Shown here: piece after piece, positions 47,353 through 58,029 of the stretch
How the letters are laid out: the number at the start of each line of letters is the position of its first letter
Numbering within the stretch: position 1 is the first letter of the stretch
Source: Leptodontidium sp. MPI-SDFR-AT-0119
Lineage: Eukaryota > Ascomycota > Leotiomycetes > Helotiales > Leptodontidiaceae
Length of the DNA: 64,000 nt
Assembly: GCA_020726505.1 (NCBI GenBank)
Contig: JAHLEZ010000011.1
Location: 930,001-994,000 of the forward strand
Direction: 5' to 3'
Notes under the pieces: generated by a model
What the model saw: only the letters and a program-made list of their open reading frames with translations
The model's database searches: none
What the model was told of the DNA's origin: nothing
Made by a program: the position numbers and the translations under genes

Positions 47353-48649
47353 ATGCCTATCATCCTGGCGTCCAACGGTGACCGCCCCCTTCGCCAAAGA
47401 CCTCAAGAGGAAAAATTCTTATCCTACTGGCGCATAGTCTGGCGTGACTATGTTTCGATCGCTGTCGTTGCTGCTTGTAGCCTTTGGGTCTACTACCTAC
47501 CGATATACCTCCTCGATCACCGTATTGTTTACGTATCGAATTTGAATATGGACAGCAACGTGGAAGATCAGGAGCCTGTTTACGGAGCTCCACCTGAGCT
47601 CAGTTATCCCTGGATTAAGGAACCTATTCCAACATGGGCTTGCGGCGTCGTCGTTGTTCTGGTGCCAATGCTTGTCATTACGCTGTTTCAGCTCAAACTT
47701 CGAAGTCTTTGGGATTTTCATGCGGGATTGACAGGGACCCTGAAAGCAACCGTATCCTCGTATGCGAAGGGAGATACGGTTTCCAATAGTTGTGTAATGA
47801 GGCTGATGGGGCACAGGACGGTGATTGCCACCATTCTCAAGCACTTCATCGGCGGCTTCCGACCTCATTACATGCAAGTATGCAAACCGGATATGAGCAG
47901 GATTTTGGGGGGAACAAGTCAATTGCAGAGCTTCTTCAATTCTTCGGCGTGTACAGCAGATCCCCATGATGTGAACAGAGCGTGAGCGTACACGGTCTCC
48001 CACAGCAAGAAGTTGGCAGACTGACAACCGTGGCAGGATTCAGGGCTTCCCGAGTGGTCATACAACCAGCGCTTTCGCCGCCGCCATGTTCCTCACCCTA
48101 TACCTAAATGCGAAATTGAAAGCCTTTGCGGATCATGCCTCGGAATTCTGGGTATTTATTGTCACCATAATGCCGTTGTTCCTGGCGTCTCTAATTGGAG
48201 GGTCAATGTACATCTCATATGTTGGTGTCTGCATCCTCCGTGATCTGCGTCTGCTAAAATTCTGTGACCTATAGCAGCATCATGCATACGAGGTTGTCAT
48301 CGGCATGGTAATCGGAATCGTTGTTGGTACCCTTGGCTATCGCTCTGCCTATGCAGCCGCCTTCGATTTTCGATACAACCACATCCCTCTTCCGCCTTTT
48401 GGTGCTAGAACACGATTCATATACGGCATAAATTCAGACGACGTCCATGCTACCAGTATTACAGGCGGATATATTTCGGTCGAAGAACATCCCATGGTGT
48501 GGAGTTGGTGGACCAGATCTGGGGCAAGTACCCAGGAGCAAGATAGGGAAAATTCGTGGCTAAAGAGTATGGGGTGTACGGGGGAATCAGAGCTGGAGAA
48601 TATGCCCGCAAAATTGCGAATTCCAAAGGTGGAGAGAGTTGGTTCGTAG
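47353..48649 (+). CDS. PAP2-family lipid phosphate phosphatase-like membrane protein
   Basis: Three exons. Exon 1 ends near 47983 (intron GTGAGC...GGCAG) and exon 3 starts after CTATAG near 48272. Hydrophobic segments include DYVSIAVVAACSLWVYYLPI, TWACGVVVVLVPMLVITLFQ, VFIVTIMPLFLASLIGG and MVIGIVVGTLGYRSAYA, fitting the six-helix PAP2 layout. Active-site motif 1 is KHFIGGFRP and motif 2 is FPSGHTTSAF, both intact. Motif 3 (usually SRxxxxxHxxxD) reads SMYISYQHHAYEV: His is kept but Arg is Met and Asp is Glu, if the splice is right. Known relatives remove phosphate from phosphatidate and diacylglycerol pyrophosphate at ER or vacuole membranes. It converges with the aldolase-like gene. Confidence 0.85.
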
Positions 48650-48917
48650 GTATTGAGAGTGGCCAGTCCCAGATTGGACAAAAAATGAGCAGGACTGGAA
48701 AAGATTTCCTATTTGGGCGATTGTAGGATTCTATTCAGAGGCTTAGGTAGAGTCTGACCCAATGCCGACAACACAGTAAACATCAACCATCACAAGGACA
48801 TACTGACTCCCAGTGTATCAACTGAGCTCTTCCAGTTTGCTCGTCAGCTTCACGCCAATAATAAGCTCAGTCATGCCACAATGACCGGAAAACAACATTA
48901 TATATTCAATTATCAAT

Positions 48918-50270
48918 CTACAAACCATGGTCAATCTTCTGGCTCTCAGCACCCTTCTCAATCACACCCTCTCCTGCCATCGCAAACTCATAGTCCAGAT
49001 CAGGCTGTGCCTCAGCATACAGAGCGTTCTTCTCACTCGCCATCTTGAAATTATACGCCGCTTCCTCGTCACTAACAACATGCTTCTTGAGAGAAGGATT
49101 ACCTGCCATGGCAGCCTCAACTTGTAGTTGAATAGCACAGCCACGGTCCAGAAGGCCAAAGAGGAAACCAGCTTCATCGACTGTAGAGCCCGTGGAGATG
49201 AGACCATGGTTGAGAAGGATGGCAGTCTATCCACGTCAGCTAAATCCCACTTCGATAATATCAACAACCCGGAGTTAGACAAACCTTGTTACTAGGTCCC
49301 AACGCTTTGGCGATATTTTTTCCCTCCTCCTCGGCAAATACAATACCACCATACTCGGCATATACAGCAACTGAGTTGTAGAGATAACAGATATCCTGGT
49401 TCAACATATCGATTCCAGTAGCGAAGGATGACCATGCACGGCCGGCGTTTGTGTGGGCGTGGCATACGGCGTGTACGTCTGGTCTTGCCTTGTGGATCTC
49501 GGAGTGGATGAGAAAGCCCGCCGAATTGGCTGGTCTAGTCTGTTGCTCACGTCAGTACAATACACAAAACAATCCTCATCGTGAAAGGGAAACCCCCATC
49601 ACCTCAAAAAAGGATCGGGGTAAGCGACAAAGTAAACATACTCTGTTTCCACCAACGATCTTTCCAGTCTTGATATCCAAACAAATCAGGTCCCCAGCAG
49701 TCATGAGACCGAAATGTTTGCCGAGTGGGTTCATCCAAATGTAGTCTTCGAACTCAGGGTCCCGAACTGAGATGTGACCTGACATTCCTTCGGTGAAGCC
49801 TTTGCGGGAAAAGTCTCGGAAGACGGCTGCGGTGTGGATGAGGATGTGTTTGCGCTCCTCGGCAGGAGTTTCGAATGTTGGGATGCCTGGTGTTTGTTAG
49901 TTACTCATACTTGGAGTGAAAGACAAGTGCAAGACAAGTTCCAGTGGCATAGTACTTAATAAGGACATGCGATGAGAGACATAATTGAGGTTCCGTATCA
50001 ATATTCTAAAGTCAACAATCACCACTTGGTGACCCGAGATCCTGGTGCAAAAATCCATTTCATGCTCATAATGAAAAGGAATAGACCATCTTGCAAATAC
50101 TGGGAACATTAAGTTAGTTTCTTACCAGGAGCGATCAGTCCCCCATGGCTAATAGCCTCCAGAGGAGTCTTGTCCTCCGCGCCGTGAACATGTTGTTGAG
50201 GCTCATCCTTCACAGCCCCCACTTTAGGCGACACTGGTACCACGATGTCTGAAGTTGCCGAAGGCGCCAT
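48918..50270 (-). CDS. class II aldolase/adducin domain protein
   Basis: About four exons. Start [20 protein letters not shown]; exon 1 ends GGLIAPG. The domain follows: [60 protein letters not shown], then [20 protein letters not shown] with the zinc-binding HxH pair, [20 protein letters not shown] and [20 protein letters not shown] with a further His. These metal ligands are those of fuculose-1-phosphate type aldolases. Fungal relatives of this size are annotated only as class II aldolase/adducin proteins; the substrate is unknown. The N-terminal 45 residues are an extension. Confidence 0.88.
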
Positions 50271-50999
50271 CTCGGGAAATATACAAATGATAAGTATATG
50301 TTATGAAGAGTTACAAAGTCAAATTTTGCTATTCTAGAAGGAAGAAAGGATGAAACTTAAGAAGCTTTTCGAGTAATCGAGTGAGAAACCATTTTCGGAG
50401 TATGTTTTTCGGCTGTCCCGATAAGGCGTGTTTTGGGTGAAGGGCGCGGGGTTAGGGGGCAAGGATATTCTATCGGGTCAGCCAAGAATGGGGGGTCAAG
50501 CTTGAAATCGAACTGTTGAGACCCAGAATGATTTCTTCATTCATATTTTTTGGGGGGGGGGGGGGGGGGGGGGGGGGGGTCTTGTTAACCATATTTCGAG
50601 CTCATTGGAGCATTTAATTTCTTTGTCAATTTTTTTCATCAACATGGTGTGATCTTTCCATCGAGCGCGAGTGGAAACCACTGTTGCTCAACTTCAGCGG
50701 CCGGAGTTGGTTTTGGTGTTGATTCGGAGTTCCTTGATGGGCAGGAGAACCCGACTTGACTTTCCAACCGCAGACACAACTTCTAGACGGGATTTAGCAA
50801 GAATATTTTAGATCCACACGGTCTCCATGCAATGCCTAAAAATCCAGATAAAGCACTTCATAGGCAGCCGAAGAAACGCCATGTTGGTCTACTAGCAAAG
50901 CAGTCTCTTGCCACTTGCTCATTCCCCTTGATACTTCCACATTGGCAATCAGAAACTATGGTATATGATATTTGGTCTTGAGCTGAGATAACCATTGCT
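50271..50999. other. intergenic with long poly(G) tract
   Basis: Aldolase-like gene promoter plus flank of the RGS remnant. Contains the (G)28 tract at 50552-50579. Confidence 0.5.
50552..50579 (+). repeat. (G)28 homopolymer
   Basis: Twenty-eight consecutive G preceded by T7. Very long for fungal DNA; could form G-quadruplex structures or mark an assembly problem. Confidence 0.9.
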
Positions 51000-52550
51000 T
51001 CAAAAGAACTTCCCTTTAGGAAGAGCAACAAAAGCCACAGTCAAAGGTATCGTTATGATCAACGCCCAGATATTCGCTCCAAACACAATCTTATCGTGCA
51101 ACACTTCAACGTCTCATCCTGGGTCCAGGTCTTGTTGTCAATGACCTTTCTTATCAGCGGTTTCCTCTGATACTTCTCCATCCAAAATGAATCATCAAAA
51201 CTATTCTTCGGTCCGAACGTCTGCATTGTTGAAGGCCGGTAACTCGCTCCGTCCCCCTCGTCTCAGACTTGATCCTCGTGATCGCCCATTCGAGAAGACA
51301 TTTGAACTGCTCGATTCTCTGTACTCGCAGAAGAGTTTCGTCGCATATCACCAATCTCAGAATCGAGATCTTGCTCCCATGGACGAAGATTACGAGCATA
51401 TGAGTGATGGAGGAAAGCAAAGCCCTTTGTAAGCGGCAATCATTGAAGATATCCCCACGAACCACTCGACGGTGGCAAAGATTCTCCACCAGCGACTCAC
51501 GATCGACAGCGTGAGGACTGTAGTGATGACGAAGCAGAGCGTGATGTTGGCGACGCCTATGGTTCTGACGAAGAAAGCACGAGGCTTGTTTCCATTACAG
51601 ATTGACCATCTAATGAAGTTGGGATGTGATTGGCCTCGGAGGGCAGCTTCAGCAATCTTGACCGCTGGCGCGAGAGCGGAAGGGTGGGTCGTGTGTTGTA
51701 GAGCGTGAAGATAGTGTGCCCGGTCTCTGTGGGAGATATTGAGTTCTCGAGGAGCAGTAAATGCAAGATAGTGTCTCATCACTCTGATTATCTCTTCTCG
51801 CATGGGTTGAATAGTAACCGATCTTGTCAGCAAGGAGTTCCACGCTCAGGAGAGCAGAATACGCACAGGGCTGCCACTTCAACCCTGCTTGAGCCATAAC
51901 TTCAGCATCGCTAGGTACAGCAGTTGATCCCGATGTTACGGATGGAGACCCAGTAAGCTCGTCTTCATTGTTGATAGTGACTTGACCTTGACCATGAGGA
52001 AGACTTTGTGAAGCGCTGGTGCTGAGAACCGAGTCCTTTCTGACGTAACCTGTCCCCATCAGAGCAGTACTAGCCCCTCTTTTCGTTTTCCTCCTCCCTC
52101 CCTTCTCTACGGCCTTGTTCAAGTCAGGAATCTTGTCGGCTTCTGGAACGAACTCAGGTGATAGCGCTTTCTCAGTCTCGGGGAGCGCCTCAAATCGTCG
52201 AACATAGTCTCTGTACCATAAGTAGAACTGTAGATTTTCCGCGTTGAATTCGACGTATGCTAAGTAGTCCATGAAGTCGTTCAGTGAGCATGCTGTGGAA
52301 TCATCAGCTCTGGTCCCTTGCCAGAAGTAAGGAGCGTACCGGCAAAGTTCTATTGTTAATGACATCTTCAAATGACAACCCTCCCGGAATCGCTCTTTCA
52401 GAATCTTCCATCTGTCAGCTACACCAGTCATGAAGATGGACCAGAGAACAAACTTTTTGCTCTTTCAAGATAGCGAGTACAATCTTTGGCATTTATTGGA
52501 CCAGGGGGCATGTGGAAGTAGTCCGGCCGGCGATAAAATAAGACAGACAT
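51000..52550 (-). pseudogene. disrupted RGS-domain protein with C-terminal membrane segments
   Basis: Minus-strand pieces follow the order of a fungal RGS protein. They are MSVLFYRRPDYF, AKDCTRYLERAK, ERAIPGGLSFEDVINNRTLP, then CSLNDFMDYLAYVEFNAENL with QFYLWYRDYVRRFE (RGS helices). Next come QPMREEIIRVMRHYLAFTAP, HPSALAPAVKIAEAALRGQS, the segment FIRWSICNGNKPRAFFVRTI with membrane helices, YARNLRPWEQDLDSEIGDMR and a last helix IWALIITIPLTVAFVALP. The frame must change at about 52456 (a run of five A), about 52290 (acceptor), about 51410 and about 51105; a TGA stands at 51263-51265. RGS proteins accelerate G-alpha GTPase. Most breaks are in short homopolymers, so sequencing error is a serious alternative to decay. 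Confidence 0.75.
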
Positions 52551-54359
52551 CTTGCATAGCGAACTGGTGAAGTGCTCAGATCTTTAAAGTATAACGACCG
52601 GGCTACTGCGCTCAGTCCTTGCCCCAGTAAAAAAAAGTGCAAAGATTATTAAGGGACAAGACAAATGGTGACAGAAACAGGAACCGAGATAAGGGCAACG
52701 GGTGGATCCATGGGAAGCTGCATATCTATCAACCACATGGATGTCAGGGAATATTATACTGTGCGAGTCCCAACTAGGAGGGTGTACCGAAGAATTTTAG
52801 AAAATCCCACAAGCTCGACTCAAGCTGGGCGAGGTTGGCAGACATCAAGAACTCAGTTCTTAGTTGTCCGATCAATAGCGATGTGGATTTTGCTTCAAGT
52901 CTAGGTGAAACGAAACAGCGACTGGCTTGAAAGCCACGCACCACACGGCAGAGCGGACTACCAGAGGGAGCTAGGAACAGTGCTCGTGGGCCGCTAGTAT
53001 TTTAATTTAACCTGAGATGTGACGTTCCAAGCACCACTTTTTTGGGCTGAATTGAGAGGGAAGTTTAGGTTGGAGTTGCACGGCCACTCGACACACGTAT
53101 GAATCTCCTGATTTCTTGACTCTGTCACGAATCTCAGCATTTATTTGGCCGCAATTACGTTCTAGACCTCCTACATGCCACATCATCTTGAAGGTGCAAG
53201 GTGATGCAAGTGCTCTGCTAGTGCTGTAGATCCGGAAGTTGTGCGGGGAGGTGCAGCTTGAAGTTCTCCTCGCAGGATATTTCTTTAGTTGCGCCTGCCA
53301 AAGTGGAATTTGTGGAACGTGGTATGCGACTGCACAATCTTCTGTGTGACTTCGATCTTGAGCCATATTGTGTGCTCCGTAAAATTTACACCTTGAATGA
53401 ACGTTGTAGGAACTCAGAATGGAACTTTCTCACCACAGCTTGACCTCGAACCCGTCTGTCGTCACCAGGAGCCCAGGAGCGTCTTGGGATAGTGGCTTGG
53501 GGCAGCCAATCATTTGGTCATTGTCAGAATTCGCTAAGGCCTACATTTGATAGCTTGATATTGTTGATCTTGAAGTGGATCCTCCTGCGAGCTGTTGCTT
53601 AGTGGCAGTGGAAGTTTTAAAAAGTTGCGATGAATTCTTGGAATTATAAATAGTGCTAGCTCACGACCCCTGGCATTGGTCTCAACATTTCGACCCGTTT
53701 TGTGCACAAACGACAGCGACGTCATATCATTGTTGCTTTTTGGTCCTAGACGCCGGCCACGCACCGCCCGACCCAAGTTTGACATTGAAAATGCTCGATG
53801 CAATGTACTTTCAGTTTCAGAAGCTTCTGATTTATCATAGGCTAATACATTTTGTTCTGATGTCTATGACACTGAGAGTGGCCGTGATGTTATCGGTTGC
53901 TAGCCGGCTGTTCTGTTGAAACTAATCGAATTACCCCTGATTCGGACATGGCGAGCTACATGCAGGTCAAGACAACCTAAATTAAGTTTAGAATTGGCTT
54001 TTAGAAAAGAGAAAAGACATGGCCTGTTCCTTTCCTTCCAACTTCGCAGATTGATTTCGGAAGGCCCTTCCTTCCGGAGGCAACTGGGAGGAATCGCCGG
54101 ATTTATGGGGTCAGAAGGGCTAACCTAATCAAGTCTGCTTGGGAATCGACTATTTGCCTACTAGTATCCGCTCAAGTTTTTCAAAAAGAATTACGGATTG
54201 GATCTTGGGAAGGTTTGATGTTGACAAAAGTTGGTTCTGTGACCTAAGCGAGTTTGACTTTTCAATTCATCAATATCTCCCAAATTGAAGATTGCCCATC
54301 CGGACACAAATTTGGACATCCATCCATGCCCGCGGTTCCTCTAAAGCTAACCCTCAATC
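52551..54359. other. intergenic
   Basis: No recognisable gene on either strand; only short frames. Confidence 0.45.
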
Positions 54360-55314
54360 CTAAAGTAAGCCCATCAAAGCCGCAACACCAACGAGCAAGC
54401 AGGCTGTAGAGTATGGCACACAAAGCGTCATCACAATGGAGCCTCTCGTTCCCCTCGCTTGCATCACTTCTCCAACTTTGGCCAGCGTCTGTGTAGCTGC
54501 TGGTTGTTGAGTTACCGTGATAGTTGAAAGGGGAGTCCCCACAGCACTGACACTATTGCGCGTCACTGAAGAGGTTTCAGAAGCAGTTTCAGAATCAGCA
54601 TCTGAAAAAACGGAACTTGTTGGAGTGGTGTTGAGAATGCTGGCGCTGATAACATGTATGCATCCATTTGGTGAGCACTCCAATGTGGAAGGGCAACATC
54701 CGCCTCCTGTTGCTTCTGAACATTGAACAGTCCCTTCTATACAAGTTGGAGGGTTGTCTTCGGACGGTTCGCAGTCGAATTGGTTTGCGGTTGACTTGCA
54801 GCAGGCGATACCAGATGGTGTGAACTTCGCAGGATAACAAGCCATGGTTACTGGGCAGCATATGTCCTGGTGAGCTTCGTGAGTTACGATACTGGTTAAG
54901 TAAGCAACAACTTACAGGCTGATCGAAAGTCTGGCAGCTGTTCAACTGATCCCCACAGGTGTAGAATGGAATGTTCTTTGGGGACCTTCCAATCAACCCC
55001 CAGGATGACTTGCCCTGCACGACTGTTTCCAACATTCGCATGGGTAGATAAAGCTGTGTGCTGATGTTCTCTTTAGACTCCTCCTCCTGGCGTTTTGCTT
55101 TCAGAAATCCTTGCCCTCCAAGAGCGTGGTAGTAGACATGCGATGCGAACAGGATACCGACGATCATGACAATAACCATCACAATCGCAATGCCCCCAAG
55201 CCACCAACGACCCTTCGATACATACTGGCGAATTTTGGAATTTCGAGAGCTAGAGGACGAGCGGGAGGGCGTGATCGTCTGTGGTGGGATTTCCGGGGTG
55301 GATTGACGAATCAT
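54360..55314 (-). CDS. Cys-rich single-pass membrane protein, unknown function
   Basis: Two exons (55314-54916 and 54866-54360) give 301 residues, with donor GTAAGT and acceptor CACCAG. A Ser/Arg-rich cytosolic-looking N-terminus (SRSSSSSRNSKIRQYVSKGR) precedes a membrane helix at residues 39-60 (GGIAIVMVIVMIVGILFASH). The extracytoplasmic part has about 14 cysteines in pairs: FYTCGDQLNSCQTF, DICCPVTMACYPAKF, GIACCKSTANQFDCEPS, CIEGTVQCSEATGGGCCPST and LECSPNGCIHV. A Ser/Thr-rich stalk follows, and the C-terminus is hydrophobic (CVPYSTACLLVGVAALMGLL). The tail might be a second helix or a GPI-like signal. I know similar uncharacterised fungal proteins by style only; no function is proposed. 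Confidence 0.8.
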
Positions 55315-55680
55315 TGATAGAATCAAATTGGGTCAAGACAAAGCGAAGTGTTTGGAGGACGATGAGCATCAAAGTGAAGGTTGCGTAGCTAGAACGATAC
55401 AAGGTACTTTCCAATGCCATGTAGAAAGAAGGTGAAGATTAGGAGCTTGCAGTGAAGATGCTAGGTTTGGAGCGAGTTTGCGATGGCTCGGAGCCTCGAT
55501 GTGAGAATAAAATTAGTCGAATAAACGGTTGATCAAGGAAGGGGCGACATCATCGCCATGGCAAGTTGTACTGTGGTCGAGGTTCCCTTTCCCACAAGGA
55601 ACCAAACGTCCAATTAAGGAAGCTTCGACTACGGCGAGGAGTATTCAACCTCAAAACGCCAAGATCGGAGGTGGAGATCG
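55315..55680. other. promoter region of the Cys-rich membrane protein
   Basis: No gene frame; leader and promoter of the preceding minus-strand gene. Confidence 0.4.
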
Positions 55681-56640
55681 CTAGTAAAACAGTAGCAAAT
55701 AAAATGGAAATTTTTTAGCAACATCAGATGTCATATATTTCCTACGTAGCTTATCCCGGAGAAGCTTCTGAAAGAACATCAATCTTGCTCGTATCTGCCT
55801 GGCTGAAACCTGTTTAGACCCACTAGACCTGTCAGTACATTTTCGAGCCATCGGAGGATTATACAAATGTATTCAGCATACCTCTCCACAGCTCACAGGC
55901 TCATATTTGGCAAACTCTCCTTCACCGAGGCAGCTCTCAAGTACACCGACCTTCTCGTTGAAGTTGAAGCCAAAGAAGAAAGGCATGGAAATACGATCCG
56001 ACTGAGCTCTCGAGAAAATTCGGTGCACCGTACTCACGAAACGGTCATTACTAACACCCTGTAGGAAGTCTCCAATATTGACTACGATCGTTCCTGAGAT
56101 AGGCGTCGCCTTAATCCATTCACCTTCGCGTGTCAAAACTTGCAGTCCTCCGATGAGATCTTGCCAAAGTAGGGTAAAGTATTGAGGGTCAGTGTGAGAG
56201 CCTAAGCCAACATCTTTGGCAATTGCGGCCTCAGCTGGGGACTTGCCGGGGCAGAAGTTGTAGACACAGCGCCCCTAGGAATGTAATGAGACAGTCGAAA
56301 TGATTCTCGTCGAGATCTAGCGCGAGGGCGAAAAGGCGAAACAACCGACGAGCAAGAGACAGACATTGTTGCCAATATGCGATAGATGCATCTTTGAAAC
56401 CTTCGATATGCCTCGTCCCCTCTCATACAAATTCTTCCCCTCGGATTCCAGCTTGAACTTGGGGTCAGATGGAGGAAAGCGCCGATGCTGAGTGCATAGG
56501 ATCGTATCGAGGGTCGTAACGCCATTGGAAGGACTCTTTGTTGTCTTAGGGGATACATTGTTGCCCATTATCCAGGAGCAAGGTTCCTGGAATGCCTGGA
56601 AACAGTAACTGACTCCAACTTTCCTGTCTGCTTTCCTGTT
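55681..56640 (-). pseudogene. decayed 2-oxoglutarate/Fe(II) oxygenase (isopenicillin N synthase-like)
   Basis: Minus-strand reading gives KESFQWRYDPRYDPMHSASA, then after a TGA (56465-56467) QAGIRGEEFV. After another TGA (56423-56425) come EGTRHIEGFKDASIAYWQQC and LARRLFRLFALALDLDENHF. A shift in a GGGG run near 56273 then leads to GRCVYNFCPGKSPAEAAIAK, GLGSHTDPQYFTLLWQDLIG (HxD iron ligands) and VSNDRFVSTVHRIFSRAQSD RISMPFFFG (second His and RxS). The second TGA stands where relatives have Trp (FVWEG), so it looks like a TGG to TGA change. Iron and co-substrate residues survive, so decay seems recent. The C-terminal exon is poorly matched. Confidence 0.8.
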
Positions 56641-57486
56641 GAAACCCCATCCTGGAAAATCTTCCTCATATCTGCCTTGGGAATCTGGGCCACTCCGGCT
56701 TTCGCCATCACTTGCGGAGCAGGTTTTGCGGCAGCGCTATGGTCTAATGTTGAATGGGCCACGGCTTTCATGGAGACTGATGGCTCCTCTGCTGCGCTCG
56801 TCGAAGTTGTCCTCCGTCCACTACTTCTTCCTTTTCGTGCTCGTATTCAGCATAATGAGCAATAATGTCTTCAAGCTCTACAGTATCGGTGTCTCCATGT
56901 AGTTGTTTGGCAAGTGGCCCTCGAAGCTGCCGAGATTTGTGTACACGTTCTTGAGCGTTGTGGTTATGATGTGAGTGGCGCTCGCTTCCAGATTCAAATG
57001 TGTTCACACTATCTCTGACATTCAACCAGTATTGTCGCTTGTGTTGGCTACAAGTCTCTCAACGCAATTATCTCTAACCTTGGTGCAATTATTAGGCACT
57101 GGTCAATGGCCTATTTCATCCTGATCGTTGAGGAATCGGTGATTTTCCGACGCAGACGCGGTTACGACGTATTCGGATGGGATAATTCCCATGCTTTGTC
57201 AGGTCAGTGATTCCCGATTTGGTTCTCTCATTGTCTTAAAACCAGGATCCAAAATCTTGACTAGATCTCGAGACATTGAGACATCCAATGGACAACCTGC
57301 TAATTGGTCAAATAGTCGGATTTGCTGCTATGCTCGCGTTTTGCGTTGGTATTGCTGGCGCAGCAGTAGGCATGGCGAAAACTTGGTGAGGAGATATTGG
57401 CACTTGGCTTGCCATGTTATTCGCTGCCGTCGCCTACTGCGATATTTGGAACCGAAGAAGTTCGGCAGTAATTGGTCTCGCAGATG
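56641..57486 (+). pseudogene. decayed purine-cytosine permease (NCS1/Fcy family), C-terminal part
   Basis: On the plus strand the second half of an NCS1 permease can be followed through frame changes: SALGIWATPAFAITCGAGFA, ALVEVVLRP, FFLFVLVFSIMSNNVFKLYS, then IGVSM, a TAG at 56900-56902, and LFGKWPSKLPRFVYTFLSVV. Then follow SIVACVGYKSLNAIISNLGA, WSMAYFILIVEESVIFRRRR and GYDVFGWDNSHALS, and late pieces with AFCVGIAGAAVGMAKTW and GDIGTWLAMLFAAVAY. The TAG sits where CAG (Gln) is expected. The N-terminal half is absent; the remnant abuts the oxygenase remnant head to head. Intact members import purines and cytosine. Confidence 0.8.
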
Positions 57487-58029
57487 ACTGAGAGGAAAGA
57501 GGATTGCAAGTGTTTGTGTATTGTGTAGATAGAAGACATAGGACTATGAATTAAGCAGTCTCTTGGTGGCTTCTGTTCTTCGGCAAGCTAGAATCAACAA
57601 ACAGAAAGCCCATCCTTTCGCTTCCCCTTTTCCCAACCGAGACCAGGGTTGTCAACATGCAGGCTCGGCTCCTTGTGATTGGTTGGGAACTGTCAGTCTG
57701 CAAAAGTTGTACAACCCGAGCCTCGGCCATCAGTAGATATGGAGCTGTCGAAGAAGGGGCTCCGCATTTACTCATCATGAATCTCCATTAAATTATCGTA
57801 TGTTTTGCCGCTGCCAGCGATCCCAAGACAACTGACAGCACGCGGGAGGAAAATGCAGGGGAAGAAATGGACCTCGGCAACTTTCTCATGACGCCTACGA
57901 TCTCCTAGCCTTGCTGTGAAATACCTCTCGACCGAGGGCCGACAACGCAAGAAAAACTTAATAAACATCGACTCCGAACCTCCCTTGAATCACTATCAAT
58001 CTATCAATCAATCAACTTGTTTGCCAAAG
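57487..58029. other. intergenic, promoter of acyl-CoA oxidase gene
   Basis: No gene. The 100 bases before the next ATG contain a TCAATC repeat (about 57988-58013), probably the leader. Confidence 0.45.

Noticed and set aside
47758..47822. Possible extra intron in PAP2 exon 1
   Set aside because: The candidate donor and acceptor give a 65-base intron that shifts the frame away from KHFIGGFRP, so the continuous reading is kept.
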